Assembly: GCA_964460665.1 (NCBI GenBank)
Contig: CAYWSL010000001.1
Coordinates: 47,710 to 111,709 of the forward strand
DNA length: 64,000 nucleotides
Origin: K23-9 sp964460665
Lineage (GTDB): Bacteria > Planctomycetota > Planctomycetia > Pirellulales > Pirellulaceae
Reading direction: 5' to 3'
Below, piece by piece: positions 9,001-17,800 of the stretch. A model generated the notes under the pieces. The model worked only from the letters and a program-made list of their open reading frames with translations. It searched no databases and had not been told where the DNA came from. Position numbers and translations under genes: made by a program. Positions within the stretch are counted from its first letter, which is position 1. Every line of letters begins with the position of its first letter.

Positions 9001-11672
9001 TGACCTACTTCGTGAAACGCCACCTCGAAGAAACCACCACCGAAAACATCGTTTGCAGGATTACTGAAATCAGCCGTGTCTAAGATGGATAGACCGGGTG
9101 CCCCCAGTCCTGCGACGCCGCCGGGTCCGCTAACGAATCCCGGAGCGACTGCTGCAAAGTCTCCAACAAGCAAACGCAACCCACCCGCCGCATCGTCTTC
9201 AAAGAACTGGACACCCAACAGATCCGCGTAAATGTCTAAAATCTCTAAGTAACGTTGCTCTTGGGCCGCATTGATGTCATTGAACAGCGGATCACCCTGG
9301 CTATTGAAACCATAAGGTGCATTTCGCAAAAACGTGTAGGAGATCGTCCTGATCGCATTATCAGCGTCTCGACTGCGAGGTACTCCAAGATGATCTACGA
9401 TTTCGATGTCACGGTGCCCCGGTTCATTGGTGCTGCCGGGATTGTCGACTTGTAGAGGAAGTCCAACGTTACGAATTTCTTCGCTTAGGCTGATCGACCA
9501 GCTTCCGCTGCTGGCGACAGGCAGTGTGTTGGCTGTCGCCGTTGTGAACCCAGGATCAGCAAAGACATTGTGTGGGGTTACATCTAACGCTGAAAAATCG
9601 GTGCCTTCGCCAATTCGCAAACGCAGCGAGTCGCCTTGATCGGCAACGAAGTTATCCAGGTTTGCCGCAAACGTCAGCGTCACCTTTCGGTTAATCGGGT
9701 CAACGGCGACTCCACCGGCAATCGGATTGACAATCACATCGTCTTCGGTGGTCACGGTATTACCAGTGTCTACCAACTGATAGAACGTTGGGTCGGCTAT
9801 GGTGCTACCGTTGCGGAACAAGTCGTCGTCGTCAAAGTAAACATCGATTTGATCTAGTCGTGCTGTGCCATTCGTGTCGATGGGCTGGGGGACAACCGAA
9901 ATGACCTTCGCACCCAACTCGATCTCGAAGCTTATGACTTCACGCTCTAAGGTTGGGTCGCCTTCAACGGGCTGTGGAAAATTGGGCGCAAACGGCAGCA
10001 GAGACGTACTCTGCAATTCTGAAGTAATTGAAAGCTGGTAAAAGCCGTCCGCCAGATTTTCAGCGAAACGCAATGTCGCAATGCGCTGGGAGTCGTCCAG
10101 TCCGATGAACCCAATTGCCACTTGCTCAGAATCCAAAGCGAAGTTGCCCGACTCGCTGAACTCGACAGTGATCGCGGAATCCAAATTGGCTGGATCAATT
10201 CCATCGTTGCCACCAAACGTCAGCACTAATTCCGTCGGCGCGCGGTCTCGTACATTGGCTAGTACCTGATCTTGAGGATCCAAATCGAATAGATCCGAAG
10301 CGTTGGCCGCTACAGCCAATAGATTAGGGTTCCCCGAGTTGCCTTCGGTGATGTTTAGATCGTACAGCTGGGTCGGCGTGACCGCACCCGATGCAGGTCC
10401 AATTGCTGAATCACCAAACACGCCAACCGTGTAGGTGCCGTCTTGCACAATGGGCAACGAGAACAGGAATTCTGGCTCGCCAATGAGATTGTTCGACTGG
10501 TTGGAAATCAGTGCCCCTGTCGGGTCATACAGTTCAAATCGCAGATCACTGTAAAGCGACGAATTCACAGTCGACACAATACCGCCGTCAACGCCCACAT
10601 CGTAAACTTCACCTACTGGGAAAACAGTTAGATTGAGTAACTGGCCAGTGGTGGCGTCGAAACTGAACCAGTCAGCATCTGCGTTTTCATCAATCGACAG
10701 GTTCGTTTCCGTATCGATCGACCCCAGAGCCCCCAGCGGCACTGCGGTTGCCTGGGTGTCATTGTCGCCGTAACGATCGCCATAAAGTGTGTGGGCTCCT
10801 AATATGTCGTCATGCTGCGGGCCCCGGAAAGCAAATGTAATATTGGGCTCCAGCAAAGCGTTGTTCGCAAAATTTGGCGCGACATGTCCCAGCCCGATCG
10901 AATGCCCTATTTCGTGCGTGAGCGTGTTGTGAAAACCCAAGTTTGGCCCGGCCGCCGTCGTGTCTGCATTGGCTGCATAAAACGGGTTCTGCGTATCGAA
11001 TACGATGTCGCCAGCGGTTGGAAAGAATGCGAATGCCAGCACGCCAGGTTCGGCACTGCCATCGCCACCACTGATTCGAATGTCGCCACGCACCCCCAAT
11101 TCACCCTCTCGACCTGCGTCGCCCAAAAAGTTGTCGACAGGCACGCCGTCATCGTTCGGTTCGTACACAAAGTCGATGCCGCTGGCATCTTCCCAGTCAT
11201 CAAAGCCTCGCTGGAGCAGTTCAAACCACGGACGATTTTCAACTGGGTCGTTGGGCGCCGCGCCATTGTTTCCATAAATTCCATCCAAAAATGCGATCAG
11301 GTCACTTTGCTCGCCCGCCGCTAAATCGACCACCTCTGTTCCATCAGGAACGATGCTCCAAGTGATGACGGTAGAATCACCCAAGTTTGGACTTGTGCCA
11401 CTGGCCGTTTGTGTCCATCGACTTGGGTTGACCCCGATGTTGGCCGCCTGCGGGATATTTACAGGATCCGCGTTCCGCTGTTGATATTGCTCGATCTGCT
11501 CCTGAGTCGTTCCTGGAGCAAACGCAGGTTGCAAAATTTCAGCAGCAAGCAACTCGCGACGTTCTAGCGTTTCGTGATTGAGCGAACGCTGAGACTCGGT
11601 AGCCGAACGCTTCCGCGCGCCTCGAAGTGACTTGCGTTTAGTGCGACGTAGTGGGAGAGATTGGTGGCTCAT
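1..11672 (-). CDS. Giant secreted protein C with two matrixin-type zinc peptidase motifs (partial, 3' end outside window)
   Basis: The frame is open from an ATG at 11672 to the window edge: 3890 complete codons with no stop. The N-terminus is basic and carries LERRELLAA at residues 36-44, the LEPR-XLL-type element of planctomycete exported giants. A matrixin-like domain follows, with HEIGHSIGLGH at 253-263 and a downstream HDDILGAHTLYG typical of the end of such domains, then a PPC-like beta region. From about residue 470 the protein matches neighbours A and B: an Ig-like region, a second zinc motif HEVGHALGLSH at 887-897, a PPC-like region, long parallel beta-helix stretches, another PPC-like region, and near the window start GDAPDSYGT...NGARH, which precedes the GEVED module in A and B. 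I infer an extracellular or surface peptidase; substrate unknown. By comparison with A and B, another 1000-2500 residues may lie outside the window. No clear Shine-Dalgarno site precedes the ATG. Confidence 0.9.
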   Translation of the reverse strand, partial: MSHQSLPLRRTKRKSLRGARKRSATESQRSLNHETLERRELLAAEILQPAFAPGTTQEQIEQYQQRNADPVNIPQAANIGVNPSRWTQTASGTSPNLGDSTVITWSIVPDGTEVVDLAAGEQSDLIAFLDGIYGNNGAAPNDPVENRPWFELLQRGFDDWEDASGIDFVYEPNDDGVPVDNFLGDAGREGELGVRGDIRISGGDGSAEPGVLAFAFFPTAGDIVFDTQNPFYAANADTTAAGPNLGFHNTLTHEIGHSIGLGHVAPNFANNALLEPNITFAFRGPQHDDILGAHTLYGDRYGDNDTQATAVPLGALGSIDTETNLSIDENADADWFSFDATTGQLLNLTVFPVGEVYDVGVDGGIVSTVNSSLYSDLRFELYDPTGALISNQSNNLIGEPEFLFSLPIVQDGTYTVGVFGDSAIGPASGAVTPTQLYDLNITEGNSGNPNLLAVAANASDLFDLDPQDQVLANVRDRAPTELVLTFGGNDGIDPANLDSAITVEFSESGNFALDSEQVAIGFIGLDDSQRIATLRFAENLADGFYQLSITSELQSTSLLPFAPNFPQPVEGDPTLEREVISFEIELGAKVISVVPQPIDTNGTARLDQIDVYFDDDDLFRNGSTIADPTFYQLVDTGNTVTTEDDVIVNPIAGGVAVDPINRKVTLTFAANLDNFVADQGDSLRLRIGEGTDFSALDVTPHNVFADPGFTTATANTLPVASSGSWSISLSEEIRNVGLPLQVDNPGSTNEPGHRDIEIVDHLGVPRSRDADNAIRTISYTFLRNAPYGFNSQGDPLFNDINAAQEQRYLEILDIYADLLGVQFFEDDAAGGLRLLVGDFAAVAPGFVSGPGGVAGLGAPGLSILDTADFSNPANDVFGGGFFEVAFHEVGHALGLSHAYDLPPGTVLGDRLGNGLPYPDTVRTVNEPRVEPVFPGDNDIVHGLLLMQNESRDVDLYQIDVAETGVLEINAIAKRLPNSSLLDTSLTLYREEGGSLELVASNNDYFGTDSFIQYDVDAGATYYIGVASDGNTSFNPNSGVPAPGGTTEGVYDLRVDFTSEATGAMIDADGSLLDGDRDGEAGGIYDFWFEPTAPNTIFVNKEAGDGVSTLGSQANPFTNIPAALAAAEALTASGTDGVVVRLLPNGGADGDVTTPGDNIAYEIGIISSLNQTLADGRNLNLPGGIQLVVDAGVIMKFLDSRISVGSDDDGFDRSESTISVQGTPELPVYFTSFNDRTLGANSNILNLPVSAGDWGGIEIRNDVDREQGRLDVERLGIFQNYINHAQISYGGGEVSTINRVIDPVHLSQARAEISYNTITLSSDAAVSADPNTFEVTTFTEPRFQSESVSGNGFVADYERVGPSIFGNTLVNNSTNGIFVRIDTPPGGGLETLQVTARFDDTDIVHALNENLIIQGAAGGGVQQSTRPAPIIGLTPVAGGNLAAGNYQYSYTFVDAAGNETPGSVQQDVFGVSANSQIELTNIPAATGDFVGRRLYRSVGGGSFELVAQLDRTSPDFTDNLATPSTSAAVLDPSVGSVRHGNVAGSLVLDPGTILKSQGARIELGFGANLIAEGVAGNEVILTSRNDDEFGAGGTFDTNGDGDATTEAAGDWGGIYASPTSALSIDRALLAYAGGITGAGGGTAAFNAIQIHQADARIANSVLRDNASGLGGGQLNSRSDFVRNSAATIHVTGTQPTIVGNTFLDNAGATIDINVNALNATFNRDLGRQTGDIDTFDIPPANTGPVIRGNQTAGNGVNGLVVRGEVLTTEVVWDDTDIVHVLRNDIEIPDFHTYGGLRLESSATESLVVKFDNAEILATGRPLDITDRIGGRLHVLGQPGFPVILTSINDDTVGASFAPDGSVQTQTLSSNTPNTPAPGDWQGLKFDEFSHDQNISVVIENEGEIGGFGDLNATIGSQQDLGILAPNAESGDETIRLGYTVHGAIADNNDQDLYSFEGFGGTLVWIDIDETDPQLDTVLEILDGNGRVLALSQDSRTESNNGELTYTDTGIIRDGHALPMRLDHNAPTNATGEYRDLYTTNDGDSGLRIVLPGTTGTQQTFFVRVRSNNAAFDLTTEAGIDASLDTGGLTQGGYRVQIRLQEVDQFAGSVVRYADIRYATTAIDVVGLPIHSTIAGEVASNPGGTVNIGSFANTDQGAVSISGNSGTTDTFQFSTGRDGLQPPLPGVPPTTNAQSLVFDVDYSDGLTRPDTNLYLFDGNNNLIAIGTDSNIADDRITPFIPGLPATTQDDLSRGSQGARDPFIGPLELLPNINYQVVVANNSLMAPDLQQFTLSNPANPNARLEPIDSAIRVTDDRFDIPNDSPTGNPFQTPAALQVGFQDDGSGNIIPWQFGDLPLIVFGRQGSAGDNSQLNIFNPFTGRHDAIIDRGTDAIGAAAQSPRNVTLAIERPTVPNLTDNNTNTVYSIDSNGTLTDIGTTEIVTYENFDNGDADPTTNSNRVSLDGDGVEFRSLAYYNDTISETSFLYGLADRTEFRGSQVIANAGGADIIGGFAGDINADNLIYLLDPDTGQAVSRNQTDMRAGFQSASPLDPRLQNDANFNIPLEAPWAGTDVIAQIQVPTTAGIVNSLVTDINGGQSLLAFTDQGAVWSFDINADGDGADYSPGDLQVDTVPTFASPTGFRVSDTELLLNPSVATPFGTLPGIYDSQGTLLIFDEVTKGPANYTDVNDTIGISDLYFGIQSGTDRLFAFRLDAFDGVNVAEPVFEFGAESIQLDTANAGAGYAGFFFSPLDQTLWHNSNTSNNIPGHGLGALQDRGNVGGGASLRFGFDSLDTDFNHVSDVPVNSLAASDLQNFSGYNFLGGAHGTVQSNALDLSGFSSDDLPTLYFTYLLDTENVNTNLGDASVSARDTLRVYVSGSDGQWALVATNNVVGNIAGRNFNSTIDEFGPDVSGYTDLSTQVFVQELFDGEGFRQARIDLGPWAGDEDVTIRYEFSTAGETRPDQTEIYAVDADQILDGDTIELSGEMPDALTSIQGDVLLDRTEVFEFDLGLVVRLPAGQDVGAPLTLAGPGGTVVELISSGTPTGNQVLVLDTDSAEDVADRVAARFGPSVVRSSDHPDWVGFTNVTAVGTYTFGDPNDGFILSQPGVDLLSTAIEIELDMTANEVQAQIHDAIVNQIHYADLGPNPAAFPLIDGTSGIRIYDLTVRQTALPIIAGELTAPVGSNDILPASELGVFNGGVSSVEDLLRAGQRSIGVGGNNGVYIDDIVIGLAERGESVTNSTAGSGLVANPYFPSSEVTSGAYQLEVRLGREYLGVDNTGKLEVIDPFAPPIDNRVGGIGVGVAGTEGWRLNERLAGAFNALVESSGAQLVDGDSFELSNGFETIRFEFNDTTLSNTPVASTSVAIDYVTSDTVGEVADLIRNAINSPSVRAILGIEATSSGGLLNDPTDRMIFFHGYAAATATGSSTFGSPHLRGIVSGTDFLLGEDNGDRNSVRNQGQFIIDSNVISFSADTAIDIRAGDTGPGNKAPNEGDRPKPGVPQSLPTLQSGAGTLHGAVVQNNLLISNGTGISLSGNPAQGGPDVFTRIVNNTVFGSTGTGIAIANRAAPTLINNVVANNDVGISAVNEGPTVIRGTVFDNNDDSNTTGIGMGTEAIVDPVGDLFVNPNIGIFDPFAGSPNFYPAAGSALIDIGIGSQPDRPNLVAVKDSVGIPESPIVVTEVDLAGQIRRDGSTAAGQGGNVNIDIGALDRSDTTGPEAIIIVPTDNDALNADIDREDTFLQLTDGIFSFFEILISDGTGIGPDSSTITPNQLTILENGRQLFPGLDVVIGYNASNRTLRFSPPSGTWRNDAVYEIILQNQPATLANGVVVEGVSDLAGNLLQPNRADGQTRFTIVMPGVELDLGDAPDSYGTAFGDNGARHAIIDFGSPR
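8982..9014 (-). other. Matrixin zinc-binding motif 2 of protein C
   Basis: Codons for HEVGHALGLSH (residues 887-897), a second complete HExxHxxGxxH site in the same frame. It follows a segment (NAAQEQRYLEILDIYADLLG, then GDFAAV) that aligns with A and B, so this domain belongs to the shared scaffold, unlike motif 1. Confidence 0.85.
10884..10916 (-). other. Matrixin zinc-binding motif 1 of protein C
   Basis: Codons for HEIGHSIGLGH (residues 253-263), the HExxHxxGxxH signature of metzincin peptidases: three His zinc ligands and the catalytic Glu. It is in frame with the ATG at 11672. The flanks also fit matrixins: upstream GDIRISGGDG and VLAFAFFPTAGDIVFD, downstream HDDILGAHTLYG. A and B have no counterpart of this domain. 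Confidence 0.85.
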
Positions 11673-11856
11673 GGAAGCAACACGCAGTTCAAAAAGGCAG
11701 TGAATGAAGTCAGAGGATGAAATGCAAACTCTGAGAACAAAAATCAAAAATGGAAAAACTCAAATACCGATATCTTACCGGTTTCCCTCTGAGGCAACCT
11801 GCTTCAGAAGCGGAACACAACGGGGCTAGCGAACCAGCCCTGTCGCGATCCAAAAA

Positions 11857-14800
11857 CTAAATCAAATCTCCGAATGCAGCGTCTAACGCTTCCACTCGGT
11901 CGGCTTCTTCGTCTTCGTCGTCGTCATCAAACGCGATCAAGTCGATCACGTTGTTGTCGTTGTCTAGCGAATCTTCAACGGATGCATCAACCAGATTCGC
12001 TGACGGTTGGGTGACCGTAGTGATTGGTTGCTCGGTCAATTCAAACGCGGCGTCGTTTGAATCGATGTCAACAAAGTCAACTACTACCGGGTCAACTACA
12101 GGCTGCGAAATGGAGACTTGTTCTCCAAATGCCCCGCCTTCAGCTGCCCGATCGGCCAAGAAATTAATCACCAAAATCGCATCCACCGGGTCGATGTCTT
12201 GATCGCCCTGAGTGTCGTAGAAATTGGGACCTCGGTCCGTTTCAGCGACAGGCGTGAACAACCCATTGTCGGCGATGAAGTTAATGATCAGCAATGCATC
12301 AAGCGGCGAAACGTTACCGTTCCCATTGACGTCTAAGAACTCGTCCGGATTCTGCAGTCGGCTGTTTGAAACCCGTACGCTTACGGTAGCAGGTTCACTG
12401 AAGCGACCTTCTTGATCCGGGATCGAATACACAAACGTGTCCGTTCCCACAAAGTCCAGATTTGGAACGTACCGAATCGTACCGTTGTTCTGTGGAATCG
12501 CTTGCCCACGTTGTGGCTGTTCCAAGACGATGATGCCAGCCAGATCAAGCTGACCATCTGGATCCATGTCATTGGCTGCCACGTTCACGTCAATCGGCTC
12601 GCCTATAAACGTTTCAGCGATATCGCCGACCGCAATCGGTGCAACGTTGGCAGCGATGGAAACGATTCCCTCGCTTCCACGCAGCCCCAAGTTGTCAGCC
12701 ACGGTGTAACGGAACTGATCTTCAGTAGAGAAGCTTCCAAATGGCGTGTAGGTGATGATTCCATTGTCGGCAACGGCAATGGTTCCAAATGCTGGCTGCA
12801 ACGTGATCGAAATCGAGCTTGGATCAATGAACCCATCGATGTCGGTGTCGTTATCAAGCGGTCGAATCACTGTAGGACCGTTGGGATTCAACGTTGGTTG
12901 GTCGATGTTCAACACAGGTGCGTCGTTCACACCTGCAACGGTTACGTTGACCAGTACAGGAGTACTGGTAGCCCCTGCTGCATCCACCACGCTATACGTG
13001 AAGGAGTCTACGATGGACTCTCCTGGAGCCAAGGACTGCAGGCTAACCGAGTTGGTCGGATCGTAGGTGATCGATCCAGTCGCCGCATCGAAGCTGACCA
13101 ATGCCCCTTCGATCGAACGCTCGCCATTTTGTGGAACGACGGTCAAGAACTCGTTCGGGTTCGTGATCAAATCAGGGTCAATGTCGTTACCGAGCAACGT
13201 TGCTGATGTGATTGTGAATACAACATCCTCGTTCGTTAGGATGTCATCCTCCACTGCCCGTGGCGTGTCGTTGACTTCATCGATGATGATCCGAAGCGTC
13301 ACTGAGTCAGACTCACCACCGTCGGAATCGAACGCTTGAACGTCCAGGTCGACTGTACCGTTGGCGTTAGCGGCAGGCGTGAATCGTAGGAACCCAGTGT
13401 CGCTAATTTCCGGAGGCGACCGGAACAAGTCGACTGCGTCATCGGGAACTGTCACCTCGAATCGCACATTCTGTGATGATTCGTCATTCGGTCCTGCCGA
13501 CACATTGCCCGCCCATGGTTCCGACTGGCTGAATGGCCCGCTGTCCTCGGCAACCTGAATAATGCCGCCAGGAGTAAATGACGGTGGATCATTCACGGCG
13601 TTCACGCGAATTGTGAATGTCTGCGTGATACTGACGTTGTCATCGCCATTGCCTGCGTCCGGTCCGTCATCCAACAAGAAGACTTCAAAGACGGCCACGC
13701 CGTTTGCGTCTGCTGCAGCTTGGAACGAAAGCGATGCCGTGTTGGTAAGGCTATCGATCACAGCAGTTGGCGAATCGGCGAACAGAGCTGGGCTTCCCGC
13801 CGTCTGCGTGAACACAAACGACAAATTCTGATTCGCGATTTCGTCACCAGCCGTTGCAGGGCCAGCTAGCACGCTGGTTGCCCAGTCGTTGACGACGACA
13901 GGTCCAAAGTCCTCGCTGGTAACAACGTTGCCGGCTCCACTAAAGATTGGTTCGTCGTTCACCGGTAAGACCGTTAGGTTCACCGTGTTGGACGCAAACC
14001 GTGGATCAAGTTGAGCAATATTGCTGCCAACGTCCACCGTGATTCCATCGTCAGTTACCGTGTAGATGAACGAATCTTCGCCGGTAAAGTCAGGTCGCGG
14101 CGTGTAACGCAAGTTCGTCAAACCAGTTTCATCGAAGATCTGCGTCAACGAACCACCCGACGTCGTCGAAGTCGTAATCGGTGTTGCCAGGCTAACGGTT
14201 TGGTTTCCACCCGGCGTGATGTCATCTGATTCGTTGTCCGGCCCCGGCAAGAATACATCCAAAAGACCAGCGGTCACTGTGTCACCGACGATCTGAATAT
14301 CGATAGTCGAATTTTCAAGCAGAGTGAACGACAAGTCGCCAGCATTCGGGCTCAACACAGGCGAATCGTTCACCGGAAGAACACTGATTGTGATCGTTTG
14401 CGGATCAGACGAAATCAAGTCGCCACGTGTGGCATTTCCGATTCCGTCATCGTTCAAGACGACCTCAAACACGAATTCACCAAATACGTTCTCAGCCGGC
14501 TCAAACGTCAATGTCCCATCGGGGGTGATCGCAGGCGATTCTTCAAAGAACTGCGAAACTCTGGATGGTGGAATGTTGACCAGGGCCAACGAGAAATTCA
14601 CCTCTTGGCCAGTTTCACTGCCAATGGTGGCGTCGACTTCGTCAAATGCAGTCGCTTGCGGACCAGCAGCAATATTGACCGCATAACCTTGGACGGTGCT
14701 GAGACCACTGTCTTCGGCTACCTCAATGAAATTGTTGATCAATGTGAATTCGGGCCTGTCGTTGACCGGCGTCAAGTCAAAGAAAACAGTGTTCGATGTA

Positions 14801-17800
14801 CGAAGATTGTCTTCAGTCAAGACATTGGTGCTCAAGACAAATGTCTCACCACCAACCGTGCTGTTGTCAATCACTTCGTAAGTGAACGAATCAAAAGTGC
14901 CGATCTCGTTATTGAAATCCTGTGGTGGTGTGTAGAAGAAGCCAACCAAGGTTCCGTTGACCGTTTCTCGCTCAATCGTTCCGCCAAGTGTTGTTGTCGA
15001 TACATTGCCTGGCGAGCTAATCGTCAGTTGCTGGCTGCCACCTTCCTGACTGCTATCTAGTTCGTTGTCGGGTCCGACGGTAAAGACATCCAGCAGTCCA
15101 ATTTGGCTGTAGCCGATCACGCTTGTGTCGCGTTGCAATGGGATGAAGTAGCGTTCCAGCAATCCCTGTGCCTGCGTATTGTCTTCACGCAAGGTGTAAG
15201 TGATTGGAGCCGCACTGCCGTCAGCCGCGACTACCACCGAATACGCCTCATCCGGGCTTAGGCTGTCACTGCTGGTTGCCAGTGGATCGAATCGCGGCGC
15301 GTCATTGACCGGGCGAACCTGAACGGTAACCGTGGCATCCGTACTTGCTGATAAGAAGTTTGGATTGTTTGGATCAGCGTCCGTTCCACGGATGACATAC
15401 ACCGCCGTGCCGATTTGATCGGTAGCCGGGAAGAATGTTAGTCCGCCGTTTAGATCAATGATCGGATCTTGTGTCATCAATCCCGCTGGTACCGTCGAAA
15501 GTGACGGAACGATTTGGAATGAAACCGTTTGGTTGGCGACTTCGTCCAGGGCGCTAGCCATCGATGGCAGCACGTTCGTGATGACTCCGGGTACCGTGAA
15601 GCCGACGACGTCTTCCAAGATGTTAATCTCGATCGGAGTGTCGAATGTCGGCGGATCATTGGTCTCGTTCACCGTGATGGTAACGGTCGCTGGCAATAGC
15701 GATCGTTCAACTGGCAACGTCACCGTCGCGTTGGAGCCGGGGATCGTGGTTTGGCCATTGTCTTCAATGGTGTACGTGAATAGATCATTAGGCTGAAACG
15801 GTGCCTGCTGGTTGTAGTCAATCGGCGGCTCGTAGCTACCCGTGGTGAATGCGCCACCGGCAAAAGTAAAGGTCAGTAACCCACCTGCGGATGTAGTAAG
15901 AGTGTGAGTGCCGTTACCATCAACAGCAACGTCGATCGTTCCCAAGCTCGTTTCAAACGCGACGACTCGCAGCGACTGTTCGACTTCGTTGAATGGGGCC
16001 GCAAGGGTTTCGGGGAAGTTGCCTGCTGTGTTGGGGTTTTCTTCTACAGCGACCGACACGGTATTCACGAATGAAACCAAACCGCCGGCTGCTGTTGCTG
16101 CGTAGCTATTCGATCGCAGTTCAGCCTCCAAGCGGCTGGCGATTGTCGTGCTACTATCAAGCGGATTGAACAGCACTGTGAAGTCGGCATCGGCAGAGAA
16201 GACGCCGTCTGTCGTGAACTCAGCAATCGCGGTCAAGCCACCGTCAAACGTGATCGTGATTCTTTCGCCGTCGATTAATGATGCTCCCGCAGGAAGCAAA
16301 ATGGAATCGTTGGAGACAACCACTGATGTCAGCGGCTCAGTCGCAATCGCGTCATCGACCGCGACGAACGCAACGTCAGCACCAGTCGCAATCACTCCAA
16401 AGCCCTGGGAACGCAATGTTGCCTGCAGGCTTGCCGCAACGGCATCAGCCGTATCGGTAGCCGTGACGACGACCACAAAGTCGGTACCAGCCGATGGAGT
16501 CCCTGTCGTATTGAATTCGACTACTCGAATGGTACCTGCACCATCGTCAATGGTAATCGTTTCACCGTTGACCACGCTGCCACCTTCTGGAAGCGTGATG
16601 ACGTTTCCATCTCGCGCGATCTGAGATGTAGGATCGTTGATCGCGACAGCTTGGATATTGACGAAGCGAGCAATCCAGTCGCCGCCTGCGCCAGCCAGTA
16701 TTGCTGACCCAAAGCCATTGTTCGCCAAAGCGGTTTGCAATGCGCCCGCAATGTTCTCGGCAGTATCCGTGCGATTGAACGGAACCAATACATCCGCTCC
16801 GCTCATGGACAGTCCCGTTGCCGAAAATTCAAACGTTACCGTTCGTCCATCCGTATCGGTTACCGTCAACACTTCGCCGCCAGTAAGGGACTGGCCATCC
16901 AAAACGCTAACGCTAGTTGCAGTAGCCGTAACGCCAGAGTTGTAAGTGTCAGTGGCAATCGAATCGACTTCGATAAACGAAATCGTGTCGTTCAGGACGC
17001 TCCCACCCAATCCGGCTCCGCGAAGTACGGCAGCCAAATTCCCGGCGATCACATCGGCTGTGTCTGTCAACGTGTAGCTAACGAAAACGTCCGTTCCGAC
17101 GGATGCGGATCCACTTGTTGTTAACTCAACCACTCGGCTGACGCCATCACTACCGACAATCGAGAACGTTTCGCCATCAATCAGATCGATTCCGTCAGGG
17201 ATCGTCACGCTGGTACCAGTGATCGTGATCGGCGAATTGGCGTTCAGTCCACCGCCATTGATAAGGTCCAGTGATGTAAAGCTAAGGACAGCCGGTCCAG
17301 CTGGTTCAATCGCTTCGTCAATCGATAGCGATCGGTCAAAGGCAAATGGGTTGTCGTTGATTGGTTCCAAGAAGATCGTGGCGGTGACTTCGCTGATCAA
17401 TGGATTCGCTGTCCGCGTCCCATCAGCCGCTTCATCAACTCCCTGGTCGACAACTTGGTAGACGAATTCAACGTCACCAAAAATATCATCAGCAGGGATG
17501 AAGTTAACATCGCCAGCAACCAAAGAGATTTGTCCCGTTGCCGGGTCCACTAGCGAAACGTCAACAATGCTGACTGCGCCGTCGTTACTGCGGACGAAGG
17601 TGACTTCATCAGCGGCAGTGGACGGACCACTGAAGTCGTTCGCAAGCAAGAAGGCCGTGGGGATCACGAGCGCCGTGTCCTCCGTCGGCACCGGAGCCAC
17701 AGCGTTGATCGATGCGTAAAACGCAAGGTAGTCCGTATCGTTTTGATTGATGGTCTCGCCGGTCAGGTCAGGCGGATCGTTTGTTGGTGTCACCGTCACC

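Noticed and set aside
11823..11840. GGGCT/AGCCC stem just after gene B as a terminator
   Set aside because: The stem is only 5 bp and no U-run follows on the minus strand.
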